Shown here: positions 29,101-38,584 of the stretch, one piece after another
Layout: each line of letters begins with the position of its first letter
Numbering within the stretch: the stretch's first letter is position 1
From: Nocardioides marmotae
GTDB lineage: Bacteria; Actinomycetota; Actinomycetes; Propionibacteriales; Nocardioidaceae
NCBI RefSeq assembly: GCF_013177455.1
Contig: NZ_CP053660.1
Location: 3,844,001-3,908,000 of the forward strand
Length of the DNA: 64,000 nt
Direction of reading: 5' to 3'
Program-made: the position numbers and the translations under genes
The notes under the pieces: generated by a model
Databases searched by the model: none
Told to the model about the DNA's origin: nothing
What the model saw: the letters and a program-made list of their open reading frames with translations, nothing else

Positions 29101-30374
29101 TGAGCACCGTCAAGAGCAACCAGATGGACCTGCTCCGGTTCGCCACCGCGGGCTCCGTCGACGACGGCAAGTCCACCCTCATCGGACGGCTCCTGCTCGA
29201 CTCGAAGTCGATCTTCGCCGACCAGCTCGAGGCCGTCGAGTCGACCTCGAGGTCCAAGGGGTACGACTACACCGACCTCGCCCTCCTGACCGACGGGCTG
29301 CGCTCCGAGCGCGAGCAGGGCATCACGATCGACGTGGCGTACCGCTACTTCGCGACGCCGAACCGCAAGTTCATCATCGCCGACACCCCGGGCCACGTGC
29401 AGTACACCCGGAACATGGTCACCGGCGCCTCCACCGCCGATCTCGGACTGGTGCTCGTCGACGCCCGCCAGGGCCTCACCGAGCAGTCCCGCCGGCACGC
29501 GGTGATCCTGTCGCTGCTCCGGGTCCCGCACCTGGTGCTCGCCGTGAACAAGATGGACCTCGTGGACTTCTCCCAGGAGGTCTACGACAAGATCCACAAC
29601 GAGTTCACCCAGTTCGCCACGAAGCTCAACATCCCGGACCTCGAGGTCATCCCGATCTCGGCGCTCGCCGGGGACAACGTCGTTAACCGCTCCGAGAACA
29701 TGCCGTGGTACTCCGGTCCCACGCTCATGCACCACCTCGAGAACGTCCACGTCGCCTCCGACCGCGACCTGATCGACGCGCGCTTCCCGGTGCAGTACGT
29801 CATCCGGCCGAAGTCCGACGAGTTCCACGACTACCGCGGGTACGGCGGCATGGTCGCCGGCGGTGTGTTCAAGCCCGGCGACGAGGTCGTCGTGCTGCCC
29901 AGCGGCATGACCTCGAAGATCTCGAAGATCGACCTCTTCGACAAGGAGATCACCGAGGCGTTCCCGCCGATGTCGGTGACCATCCACCTCGAGGACGATG
30001 TCGACGTCTCACGCGGCGACATGATCGCCCGCGTCAAGAACGCCCCGCAGCCCTCCCAGGACATCGACGCGATGGTCTGCTGGATGACCACCACCCCGCT
30101 CAAGCCGCGACAGAAACTGGCCATCAAGCACACCACCCGCACCGCGCGGGCCCTGGTGAAGGACATCCAGTACCGCCTGGACGTCAACACGCTGCACCGC
30201 GATCAGGAGACCAAGGAGCTCGGCGTCAACGAGATCGGCCGCGTCCAGCTGCGGACGACCGTGCCGCTGCTCTGCGACCCCTACTCACAGAACCGCACCA
30301 CCGGTTCTTTCATCCTCATTGATGAAGCGACCGGGGTGACGGTGGGCGCAGGAATGATCAACAGCGCCAGCTAA
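29100..30374 (+). CDS. cysN: Sulfate adenylyltransferase subunit 1
   Basis: A 424-residue GTPase subunit. G1 GSVDDGKST at 18-26, EREQGITIDVAYRYF, DTPGHVQYTRNM and NKMD complete the GTP site; elongation-factor-like beta barrels follow. It ends without an APS kinase domain, unlike many CysNC proteins. The APS kinase is instead in the fusion at 21215, so PAPS supply is split across the locus. Confidence 0.92.
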   Translation: MSTVKSNQMDLLRFATAGSVDDGKSTLIGRLLLDSKSIFADQLEAVESTSRSKGYDYTDLALLTDGLRSEREQGITIDVAYRYFATPNRKFIIADTPGHVQYTRNMVTGASTADLGLVLVDARQGLTEQSRRHAVILSLLRVPHLVLAVNKMDLVDFSQEVYDKIHNEFTQFATKLNIPDLEVIPISALAGDNVVNRSENMPWYSGPTLMHHLENVHVASDRDLIDARFPVQYVIRPKSDEFHDYRGYGGMVAGGVFKPGDEVVVLPSGMTSKISKIDLFDKEITEAFPPMSVTIHLEDDVDVSRGDMIARVKNAPQPSQDIDAMVCWMTTTPLKPRQKLAIKHTTRTARALVKDIQYRLDVNTLHRDQETKELGVNEIGRVQLRTTVPLLCDPYSQNRTTGSFILIDEATGVTVGAGMINSAS

Positions 30375-30408
30375 GCGTAGGTTTGGTGCGTGGTGATACT
30401 CGAGAAAG

Positions 30409-31728
30409 TTGGCTGGTTCCGCTCATGCGAAACCCTTGCTAAGGCGGCGCCCCATTAGCAATCAACGCTGGCATTTACCCGCGTTCTCACGAGCAATCGG
30501 CGGGACCAAAGCCTTCCGTCCCTCTCATGCCCAGCGCGACCAGCCTCAAGGCCGCAATCCCACCACTGCAGTCGCTCACCTAGATCACTCGCTCGAGGTC
30601 GGCGGCGCCGAGCTCGCGCTGGTTCGCATGCTGCAAGAAGGGGTTCCTTGGAAGTACCTGTTGTGCCTGCCGCATCGCGCTCCAGGGAGCCCCGAGGACG
30701 TCTTCTCATCTATTGACGACCGCTGCAAGCATCGCGCCTGGGTAACGCATCCCGCTGGCACCTCCAGAGCTGGTGCGCTGGGAACAGTTGGGGCGCTGAC
30801 ACGGATTTTATTTCATGCCAGTCAGTTGCGGCTGGCCAAGCGTTTTCGGGCCGTAGACATCGTCCATGCAAATACTAGTCGCGCCGCACTGATTGCCTGG
30901 GCCTCGGTCGTAGGATCAGACCGCCTTCTTGTAATCCACCTCCGAGATAATGTCGACGCGGAGGCCCTTGGGCCGTGGGGTTATCGCGCACTTCGACTAG
31001 CGCTCAGTCGCGCAGATGGCGTCATTGCAAACTCAAGGTTCACGCTCGACAGCGCATCCCCAATTCTGAAGGGCAGCGCCAAGCGAGTTGTAGTTTCTTC
31101 GCCGATCGGACTCAAGAGTCCGCACAACGAAACACTTGTGCCTCCCACGGTCGAGCGCGTCGGAATCCTGGGACGACTGACCCCTTGGAAAGGGCAGGAC
31201 ATCGCAATCCGCGCCTTTGCGGCGGCCTTTTCCGACAGCCAGGTGGTCCTCGAAATTGCCGGTTCTGCCGCATTCTCCGAATCAATCTACGCACAGGAAC
31301 TTCGATCCCTTTGTCGCGAACTCCGCATTGAAGATCGAGTTCGCTTCCTGGGCCAAGTCGATGACATCTGGGGCCTAATTGATCAGTGGGACATCTGCAT
31401 CCACGCTTCTGTGCGCCCCGAGCCCTTGGGTCAGACTGTCTTACAGTATCTCGCGGCCTGCAAGCCGACAATCGCCGCCGCTGCTGGCGGGCCTCTCGAA
31501 TGGATTACCGATGGGGTGAACGGCTTACTTTTTGAACCCGGTGACGAACTCTCACTCGCCGAGAACTTGATTCGCCTCGCGACCGACCAGGGCGTTCGCC
31601 AAGGCATCAGCCGCACTCTCGCATCCGAGCGACTAGTGCCGACCGACCAACAGGTACTCAATCAGTACAAGCACTTCTTCGAAACTTTGGTTCCGGACCT
31701 CCCCGACTCAGAGGCAGGTAGCCCATGA
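30409..31728 (+). CDS. Family GT4 glycosyltransferase
   Basis: The open frame runs 439 codons from a TTG at 30409. The recognisable GT4 fold begins only near residue 56 (VAHLDHSLEVGGAELALVRM). The nucleotide-sugar site is RPEPLGQTVLQYLAACKPTI with the donor Glu, and VGILGRLTPWKGQDIAIRAF starts the second Rossmann domain. The first 55 residues are unlike a glycosyltransferase, so the true start is uncertain or the 5' end was replaced at the GC junction. It is clearly less GC-rich than cysN and is coupled to the next gene by ATGA. Confidence 0.75.
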   Translation: MAGSAHAKPLLRRRPISNQRWHLPAFSRAIGGTKAFRPSHAQRDQPQGRNPTTAVAHLDHSLEVGGAELALVRMLQEGVPWKYLLCLPHRAPGSPEDVFSSIDDRCKHRAWVTHPAGTSRAGALGTVGALTRILFHASQLRLAKRFRAVDIVHANTSRAALIAWASVVGSDRLLVIHLRDNVDAEALGPWGYRALRLALSRADGVIANSRFTLDSASPILKGSAKRVVVSSPIGLKSPHNETLVPPTVERVGILGRLTPWKGQDIAIRAFAAAFSDSQVVLEIAGSAAFSESIYAQELRSLCRELRIEDRVRFLGQVDDIWGLIDQWDICIHASVRPEPLGQTVLQYLAACKPTIAAAAGGPLEWITDGVNGLLFEPGDELSLAENLIRLATDQGVRQGISRTLASERLVPTDQQVLNQYKHFFETLVPDLPDSEAGSP

Positions 31729-32762
31729 AAATCTTGCACATCACTCCGGCCGTATTCAGGGTCGGCCAACGCGGCGGAGGCGAGCGCTACTTCAATGAGT
31801 TCGCTCGGGCACTTCATGCGATTAATTCGGATCAGCGGCTGTTCTCCGTTCCGAAGCTCCATCAGGCTTTCGAAGTGGACCCCGGCAGTTTCGACGCGCG
31901 TCCTAGTACGATCCGGAGCCTCCACGAGGCCATGCGCGCAGCCGACATCGTCCATATCCACCAGCTGAACACACCAGGGTTTGATCATGCGCTAATCCAG
32001 CGCCTGCGGGGTCGCACGCCCATCGTTCTGTCGGACTACGGGGGCGGCCGAGTTACGCCAGGCCGGGCCCTCGGCCGGAGGCGCAACCGTCTCATTAACG
32101 GACTCGCAGCGATCAGTAACTGGAGCGTATATGACGTTGATCCCGACAACGTCATACCAGTGTCGAGGGTGATCTACGGCGCTGGGGACCATGTCCTGCG
32201 AAACGGAAGTTTGGGAACACTCGCCGACAAAAACGAAGTCGACTTCGTTTTTGTCGGACGGCTACTTCCTCACAAGGGCGCACACGTAGCCATTCAAGCG
32301 CTACCCGATGGCGCAACTATGACTATCGCTGGAGAAGTCCGAGATCCGGAGTACTATCACGAACTGCGCACATTGGCCTCCGGCAAAAAGGTCGACTTTG
32401 TGGGCTCTCCAGAGGATACCGAACTCCCGAACCTTTACGCTTCAGCACGCTTCTGCGTCCTGCCATCAGTCGAATCCTACGGAGAGCAGAAATTCACGAG
32501 GCCGGAACTGCTTGGCCTAGTCGTGCTCGAGGCGCTCGCCTGCGGGACGTCGGCGATCGGGTCTCAAACCGGCGGCCTCGCTGAGATTTTGGAAGTCACC
32601 GGCCAATACGCAGCCACCCCTGGTGACATAGCCTCTTGGAACCGCGTAATGACGCACGCGTTGGAGTACCCCGACCCTGCCTGTCTCCACAATTTCACTT
32701 GGGCAGAAGTCGCCGAAAGTACCCAGGAAGTCTATTCACAGGTCCTTGCCCAGAAGAAGTGA
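31725..32762 (+). CDS. Family GT4 glycosyltransferase
   Basis: A 345-residue retaining glycosyltransferase. MKILHITPAVFRVGQRGGGE starts the acceptor domain; FVFVGRLLPHKGAHVAIQAL opens the donor domain; LGLVVLEALACGTSAIGSQT carries the donor-binding Glu. ATG overlaps the upstream stop (ATGA) and its stop overlaps the flippase GTG (GTGA), so three genes form one transcript. Low GC indicates acquisition. Confidence 0.82.
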   Translation: MKILHITPAVFRVGQRGGGERYFNEFARALHAINSDQRLFSVPKLHQAFEVDPGSFDARPSTIRSLHEAMRAADIVHIHQLNTPGFDHALIQRLRGRTPIVLSDYGGGRVTPGRALGRRRNRLINGLAAISNWSVYDVDPDNVIPVSRVIYGAGDHVLRNGSLGTLADKNEVDFVFVGRLLPHKGAHVAIQALPDGATMTIAGEVRDPEYYHELRTLASGKKVDFVGSPEDTELPNLYASARFCVLPSVESYGEQKFTRPELLGLVVLEALACGTSAIGSQTGGLAEILEVTGQYAATPGDIASWNRVMTHALEYPDPACLHNFTWAEVAESTQEVYSQVLAQKK

Positions 32763-33928
32763 GGCGATTCATAGCACTTTTCACCACGCGCGGCGGGGCG
32801 AGTGTACTCCAGGCCGTCGGGCTCTTCTTGTTTGCTCGCGATGCAGGACCTGAATCTTTCGGGCTAGCCAGCGTGGTCATGGCCATTGCCATCGTCGCGG
32901 GGTCCATTACCGAACTGGGAACTGCAACTTACCTATCAAAAGTCTCGGGCACGGGCGATCGCAGTCGGGCATGGGCTATCCTTCGACTCAATCGGCGAAC
33001 AACTCTTGCCGCTACTACGTGCATCGGCATCGGATGCTTCGTGTCGGGATCGCTAGACAAGCAAATACCAGCACTCGGACTTCTAGCTATAGCCTTCATT
33101 CTCGACAAGTACAACGAGGTGCCGCTCAGCATCCCAGTGGCTTACGGACGAATTGGTCCCGTAACCATCTCGTTGGCCCTCCGACGCGGAGTCGCGCTGT
33201 TCGTGTACCTGCTCGCGCCCTTTTCAGACCCGACCCTGGCTTTCGCTTCCTCCCTGATGATCGGCCAGGCTTCAGCTGTCGCATATACCAGTATTGCGAT
33301 CGTCCGTCCGAGCCGGTGCGCGTCGACAACACCGATTACGACCGTCGCCAAGGAATCGACAGCGTACTTCGTCAACACTCTATCCGGCCAGTTGAGGTAC
33401 CTGGATAGCGCCCTAGTAGGTTTCGCAGCAGGCGCGGTCCAAGCTGGGATGTATTCTGCCGCCGACAAGACGATCAGGCCGTTGCTACTGATCCCGCAAA
33501 CCCTGACCACGCTCCTCCTGCCCCGCTCGACCCGGTCATCGGCATCAGCAGCGCGCAGTGATGCTCTCCGATTGGCCCTAGCCGGGGCGGTCATACTGGT
33601 CGCGTCTATCCCCCTAGCGCTAGCCGCGCCGACACTAGTCCAGCTTACGCTAGGAAGCGATTACGAATCATCGTCAGATGCCCTTCGGTGCCTTTTTCTC
33701 GCAGTTCCGTTCATCTCGCTCACAGCACCTCTCGGCGCCCTCCTGCAAGGCCAGAATTTTGCACGGTTCGTAAGCCTAAATAGTGCATTCTATACTGCCT
33801 TGACGCTGGCGTTTGTGTTCGGGGGAAGCGTTCTGGGCGGGGCAGTGATTGCGGCCGCGGGCCTGACCGTTGCGTCGATCCTGCGCAGTTTCTCGCTCCT
33901 TTTATTCTCTTATCGGAATTTGCGTTAA
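32759..33928 (+). CDS. Oligosaccharide flippase (Wzx-like)
   Basis: A 389-residue membrane protein with about ten or more helices and few charged residues in them, including FGLASVVMAIAIVAGSITEL, AALGAV-type segments and VGFAAGAVQAGMYSAADKTI, the conserved middle of polysaccharide exporters. It would move the lipid-linked repeat unit across the membrane. GTG at 32759 overlaps the preceding stop. It is slightly shorter than typical Wzx proteins. Confidence 0.78.
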   Translation: MRRFIALFTTRGGASVLQAVGLFLFARDAGPESFGLASVVMAIAIVAGSITELGTATYLSKVSGTGDRSRAWAILRLNRRTTLAATTCIGIGCFVSGSLDKQIPALGLLAIAFILDKYNEVPLSIPVAYGRIGPVTISLALRRGVALFVYLLAPFSDPTLAFASSLMIGQASAVAYTSIAIVRPSRCASTTPITTVAKESTAYFVNTLSGQLRYLDSALVGFAAGAVQAGMYSAADKTIRPLLLIPQTLTTLLLPRSTRSSASAARSDALRLALAGAVILVASIPLALAAPTLVQLTLGSDYESSSDALRCLFLAVPFISLTAPLGALLQGQNFARFVSLNSAFYTALTLAFVFGGSVLGGAVIAAAGLTVASILRSFSLLLFSYRNLR

Positions 33929-34143
33929 CCGATCCGCACTGATCTGTTATCGCCGAGTTGGGCCAGCTTCGGCGTGCCGCTCGAGGCCAACACAGGGATG
34001 GGCTTGCAGGAAGGACGGCTCTAACCGGCTCTTCCTACCTGCGGTGGGTGTGAACGACTCGCGGCGGTGAGCTGACTGGGGAACGCGCCGAGGCCTCCCG
34101 AAGATCGCTAGCGACCAAGCTGACCGACCGGAAGGACTCGATA

Positions 34144-35290
34144 GTGTCCGAGCCTACGGCGTGTGCTCGCGCGCGCTCTTGCACAGATCCCTCCTACTGC
34201 GAGCCCTGCGACCTCCTCGTGGGCCTCGGAGGTTTCACATCACCGAGGTCGCCGAACACCGCGGCCGGTTGCGGGTGGTCGGGGAGTCGACGCCGGGGCC
34301 GATGGGCTGCCCGGCCTGCGGGGTCATCGCCTTCAGCCGCGGCCGTCGCGGCGTGATCCTGGTCGACGCGCCGTGCTTCGGGCGACCGGTCCAGCTGGTG
34401 CAACGCAAGCGGACCTGGCGCTGTGAAGAGGCCAAGTGCGCGACCAAGGCGTTCACCGAACAGCACGACGACCTGGCCCGGCCGCGGGCGTTGTTGACCA
34501 CCCGCCCGTGTTGGTGGGCCACCGGTCAGTTGCGCCGCGAGCACGCCTCGATCGCCGGCATCGCGCGGCAGCTCGGCACCACGTGGCGCACGGTGTGGCG
34601 CTCGATCGAGCCGCTGGTCGCGGCGATGGCCGCCGACGAGGTTCGCACGCGTGCGAGCCCTGGTGGTTGATCAGCACATCTGGCACCGCGTCACGACCAG
34701 GCCCATCGAAGACGGTGGACGTGGCCCGAAGGAACTGACCGGGATGGTCGACCTCACCCGCGACCAGCAAGGACGCGTCCGCGCCCGGCTCCTCGACCTC
34801 GTGCCCGGCCGATCGGGTGCGGCCTACGGCGACTAGGTCAAGACCCGCAGCCAAGACTTCCTGACGGTGTCGAGGTCGCCACGCTCGACCCGTTCCACGG
34901 CTACAAGAACGCCATCGACGCCCAGCTCGAGGACGGCGTCCCGGTCCTCGATTCCTTCCATGTCTGTCGTCAAGCTCGGCATCGCCGCGTCGATGAGTGC
35001 CGCCGCCAGGTCCAGCAAGACACCCTGGGTCACCGGGGCTGCAAGGGCGACCCGCTCTACGGCTTCCGCACCATGCTCCGCGCCGGCGTCGAGAAGCTCA
35101 CCGACCGCCAGTGGACCCGGTTCGAGACCGCCATCGCCGCCAACGAGGCGCACCTGCAGGTCTGGCTCGCCTGGACCTGCGCCAACAGCTCCGCACCGCT
35201 TACCGCCACCCCAACCCGGCCGAGGCCAAGAAGATCGCCCCTGATCGGGGGCGGACTCGCCAGCCCACCTCAAGTAAGAAGCGCCGCTAA
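34144..35290 (+). pseudogene. ISL3 family transposase, multiple frameshifts
   Basis: Protein segments in changing frames match ISL3 transposases in order: CDLLVGLGGF, then HITEVAEHRGRLRVVGESTP with CPACG, LVQRKRTWRCEEAKCATKAF, then VVDQHIWHRVTTRPIEDGGR, KELTGMVDLTRDQQGRVRAR, and finally KLTDRQWTRFETAIAANEAH and YRHPNPAEAKKIA. Frame changes occur near 34234 and 34650, and several more after an in-frame stop at 34834. It is not functional. Confidence 0.8.
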
Positions 35291-35449
35291 CTGCCGGGTG
35301 ACGGTGTCGCGGGCAGTGCCTTCGCAGCCGCAGCGGCGGCACCACTGGCCGAGCTCGACAACGCGGCAGGCGAGGAACGCCCGGCCCGGGATCGAGGCGC
35401 TGGCGGTGACGACGAGCCCGAGCTCGTCGAGGCGGCAGAAGGTGGACAC
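35270..35449 (-). pseudogene. N-terminal fragment of a second ISL3 transposase
   Basis: GTG at 35449 opens a 59-residue frame beginning with FCRLDELGLVVTASASIPGR and a zinc-ribbon region CRRCGCEGTARDTVTRQL, the usual N-terminus of actinobacterial ISL3 transposases. It is cut off at the junction with the plus-strand copy and stops at 35270. Confidence 0.7.
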
Positions 35450-35643
35450 AATCGGGGTGGGCGAACGCGTCAGGGCGCTCGCCGAGGGTAGCGGGCGGGC
35501 ACGTCTTCGTCTTCCAGATGGTCAGCGTGAGAACTTCCATCCTCGGGAGACCTCGACGTCTATCCCGGGACCGCCACGCCAGCGCCCGCTACACCCTCAT
35601 CTGGGAAGAGCCGCCAAACCCTGAATCGCACTGGGTTTCGTTC

Positions 35644-36583
35644 CTATGCGTTCCCTTGGCCAGCGAGTGCCGGCCGGGGTGATTCTTGGGCAGCGTAGTA
35701 CGCCGCCTCGACCTCGAGCGGGGTGCGCATGTCGAGCTCCCCGTGCAGGCGCTGGTTGTTCCACCACCACACGTACTCCAAGGTCGCGAGCTCGACCTGC
35801 TCGATCGTCCGCCACGGCCCGCGACGCCGGATCAGCTCGGTCTTGTAGAGCCCGTTGACGACCTCGGCGAGCGCGTTATCGAAGGTGTCACCGACGGTCC
35901 CGGTCGACGGCTTCGCACCAAGCTCGCCGATGCGGTCGGTGTAGACGATCGAGAGGTGATTCGACCCATGGTCGGCGTGATGGACCAGCCCGGTCAGATC
36001 GGCGCCTCGCTCGCGCTTGGCGCCCCAGGCAGCCATGTCGAGTGCCTGCAACGGGAGGATGTCGGCCTTCAACGTCGCAGCGACGTTCCACCCGACGATC
36101 CGACGTGAGTAGACGTCGGTCACGAACGCCACGTAGGCGAACCCCGATCAGCTCGCGCCGTAGGCGATGTCAGCGACCCACAGGCGCCGCGGCGCGGGCG
36201 CGTGGAAGCGGCGCTGGACCAGGTCTGCCGGCTTCACCGCCGCCGGATCCGGCTTGGTGGTGAACACCTTCTTCGAGCGCTTCACGCCCCGCACGCCCAC
36301 TACCTTCATCAGCCTCGAGGTCTGGTCGCGGCCGATCTCCCAGCCCTGCCGACGCATCAGGGCGTGCATCTTCCGCACCCCGTAGACGCCGTAGTTCTCC
36401 GCGTGCAGCCGGACGATCTCCCGCACGAGCAGCTCGTCCTTCAACGCCCGGGCCGAAGGTGGCCTGGCCTTCGCCGCGCGGTAGCCGCGGGAGGTGATGA
36501 ACCCACGAACTGCCGGGCGCAAACACCCGGCAGATGGCCTCGACCCCGAACTGATCCTTGTGCTCGTCGACGTAGCGGATCAC
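35644..36583 (-). pseudogene. IS3 transposase orfB, frameshift and stop
   Basis: GTG at 36583 overlaps the orfA stop. MIRYVDEHKDQFGVEAICRV is followed by a frameshift near 36520, then VRKMHALMRRQGWEIGRDQT and RRLWVADIAYGAS with a TGA at about 36148 where relatives have Trp. After it the catalytic core continues: AYVAFVTDVYSRRIVGWNVA, the second Asp region GLVHHADHGSNHLSIVYTDR and the final Glu region NGLYKTELIRRRGPW. The DDE triad is recognisable but the gene cannot make one protein without recoding. Confidence 0.85.
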
Positions 36584-36892
36584 TTCGTCGTGGGACGGTC
36601 GAACTCCTTGGCGAAAAACACTGAAGCGGACCTCAAGATCTCATTCGCCCTGCGGAGCTCGGCAACCTCACGCTTAAGGCGCTTGATCTCCTCGGCGTCC
36701 TCCGAGGTCGTCCCCGGACGAACTCCGGCGTCCACCTGAGCGCGGTGAACCCACAAGCCGCAGGGTCTCGACGTTCATCCCCAACAACCCCGCGACGTGC
36801 CGCAGAGCGCCCGTCTCGTGCGGATGCTCGGAGCGGACCTCGGCCACCATCCAGACCGCCCGCTCACGCATCTCGTTCGTATACCTAGCCAT
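36580..36892 (-). pseudogene. IS3 transposase orfA, frameshifted
   Basis: MARYTNEMRERAVWMVAEVR and the helix-turn-helix region [15 protein letters not shown] are intact. A one-base change then shifts the frame; the correct continuation ([29 protein letters not shown]) is present in another frame up to the stop at 36580. The length of 313 bases, not a multiple of three, fits one indel. Confidence 0.85.
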
Positions 36893-36938
36893 CGTTCCAT
36901 CCTGACTGATCAAGCGGAATGAAACCGAGTGCGATTCA

Positions 36939-37210
36939 CCCTCTAGCCAGTTCGTGCAGCACCCCAGCGAGTTCCACGGCTATGTCGGAGACCACGCACT
37001 GGCCAAGCACGCGCGGACGTTCCATGCTCGGAATCAGACCGGATATTCCATGGCGGGTCTCCGATTGCTTGAGGACCGTTCAACTAAGGACATATCACCC
37101 GTTTGTCTTGACTGGGCATCGACTGGCAGCCCAGAACCTTTGTCCAATTCGATTGGCCTCTGGCGGCCTGAGCGTTGTGACCCGACGCCGCGACCACCTA
37201 ACACGCGTGC
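36939..37210. other. Non-coding or remnant sequence after IS3
   Basis: No gene is supported in these 272 bases. A short minus-strand stretch reads LGQCVVSDIAVELAGVLHEL without a start codon, possibly the tail of a gene broken by the insertion sequences. It cannot be assigned. Confidence 0.3.
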
Positions 37211-38584
37211 TTATATCGAAAGGGGACGGTCAACCGGGTGCGGTCTGGGTCGGCGTTGAGGACACAGTCGGCGACGCAACCAACGCGGTTTGTGGTCCCG
37301 GGACTGCGCCAGCCGAACCTCGGGGCCAGCCATGCCAATCAGTAGGAACACAGTCAGAACAAAGTTCGCACTCGACAAACTGTTGTTGAAGACGGAATCG
37401 ACCAGGAATACGACCGCCACCACTACGCCGCCAGCCGCGTATCGACCACTCTCGCGAATATTCCGAAGCGGTCGGGCGGTCAGCGCCAGAACGACCGCCA
37501 CAAAGAGGAGCGCACCGACCATTCCATATCGATACCACTCCTGGAAGAAATTGCTGTGTGGGTGCCCGTATGCAGCGACAGCGAGCCCAACCTGCGATGG
37601 CATGACTTCGTTCCAAGGCGTGGCGCCAAGACCATCGAGTAGATGGCCACGCTCCGCCGTCGCGTCGAAGACACCCCGCCACAGCGCAACCCGAGAGAGG
37701 CGTGACGTGTCGGTCTGCTCAACTGCAGACAGCATGCGGTCGGTCAGGGGCGAGAACACTCCAGGAACCGCTAGGCCGACCGCCGCCGTGATCAATCCAA
37801 CTGGGACCACTATCAGGCTCAAGGAGCGCCGGACCTCTGGCGACCTCAAAGCGAGGACCAATGCAGCAATCATGAGCCCAATTACGGCGGCCCGCGTTTC
37901 AGCGACAGCCACGCCGGATAGCGTCACAAACCCAGCGGACCACTTACCAAGCTTGGTTGACGCACTCATCGTCACAAAGCCGCCCAACATGGCTAAGTGC
38001 GTAGCAAAGGTAGTTGGCCCACTAAATGCCCCGAACGGCCGATAGCCACCCTCCTCGGTTGCGTAGTAGTAGTCCTCACCGGGAACATAACCCGCCGCCT
38101 CGAGCCTCGGGAGACCCGCCCATAATTGGTAGGCTTCCAATGCGACGCTTGCAATCAGTGCGAGCGTCACGCCTCGCATGATTGACTCCCTCAACTCAAA
38201 CGACTGACCAATCCGCAGGGCAGCCAAACACCCGAGCAATAGGCCCACCTCGCGCAGGAGCAGGGCCGGGTCGACCGACTCACCGGAAAGCGGCGCGATC
38301 ACCAGTAACCGACCCACGGTCCAACAGATTAAGGCAATTAGGGCAACCTCGAGACCAAGTAGCCTACGGCGCGAGAAGAAGAGGCCATTTACCACCGCAC
38401 ATAGAACGAAGGCCCCAAGAATGAACGGCCCGACACTGACTACGCGGCCCGAAGTAATTTCAAGCGGCACAAAGGAGATGGGCAGGACGAGGCAGAGCAG
38501 AATTAGTTTCCAGGACTGCCTTTGCTCCCGAACCTCACCGCCAACCTGCGCGGCCGAGCTTCTCAGCAGTTCGCGCCCAATCAT
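37211..38584 (-). CDS. O-antigen ligase/polymerase (Wzy-like)
   Basis: A 457-residue membrane protein with about twelve helices. Relevant segments are LEAAGYVPGEDYYYATEEGG in a large outside loop, ETRAAVIGLMIAALVLAL, and the conserved WaaL/Wzy stretch around GLGATPWNEV and GHPHSNFFQEWYRYGMVGAL with its His. It would polymerise or ligate the exported repeat unit. GAGAGGTGAGAG precedes ATG at 38584. GC is low, as in the rest of the acquired segment. The last 25 residues are unusually Arg-rich. Confidence 0.8.
   Translation of the reverse strand: MIGRELLRSSAAQVGGEVREQRQSWKLILLCLVLPISFVPLEITSGRVVSVGPFILGAFVLCAVVNGLFFSRRRLLGLEVALIALICWTVGRLLVIAPLSGESVDPALLLREVGLLLGCLAALRIGQSFELRESIMRGVTLALIASVALEAYQLWAGLPRLEAAGYVPGEDYYYATEEGGYRPFGAFSGPTTFATHLAMLGGFVTMSASTKLGKWSAGFVTLSGVAVAETRAAVIGLMIAALVLALRSPEVRRSLSLIVVPVGLITAAVGLAVPGVFSPLTDRMLSAVEQTDTSRLSRVALWRGVFDATAERGHLLDGLGATPWNEVMPSQVGLAVAAYGHPHSNFFQEWYRYGMVGALLFVAVVLALTARPLRNIRESGRYAAGGVVVAVVFLVDSVFNNSLSSANFVLTVFLLIGMAGPEVRLAQSRDHKPRWLRRRLCPQRRPRPHPVDRPLSI

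Larger units (their letters stand above)
34027..35612. mobile_element. ISL3-type element, degenerate and rearranged
   Basis: Ends carry short matching inverted repeats: GGCTCTTCC at 34027-34035 and GGAAGAGCC at 35604-35612. Inside is a frameshifted plus-strand ISL3 transposase (34144-35290) and then the 5' end of a different ISL3-type transposase on the minus strand (35270-35449). The element is therefore two ISL3 halves joined head-to-head near 35280. The two flanks (CTCTAACC, GCCAAACC) are not an exact 8-base duplication. From 33929 to 34026 nothing else is recognised. Confidence 0.65.
35622..36938 (-). mobile_element. IS3 family insertion sequence, inactive
   Basis: The 1317-bp element is bounded by 23-base inverted repeats TGAATCGCACTGGGTTTCGT (35622 on) and its complement ending at 36938, with two mismatches. 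A CCC triplet on each side (35619-35621, 36939-36941) is the 3-base target duplication expected of IS3 elements. It holds orfA and orfB on the minus strand, both damaged. It lies 9 bases from the ISL3 end. Confidence 0.88.
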
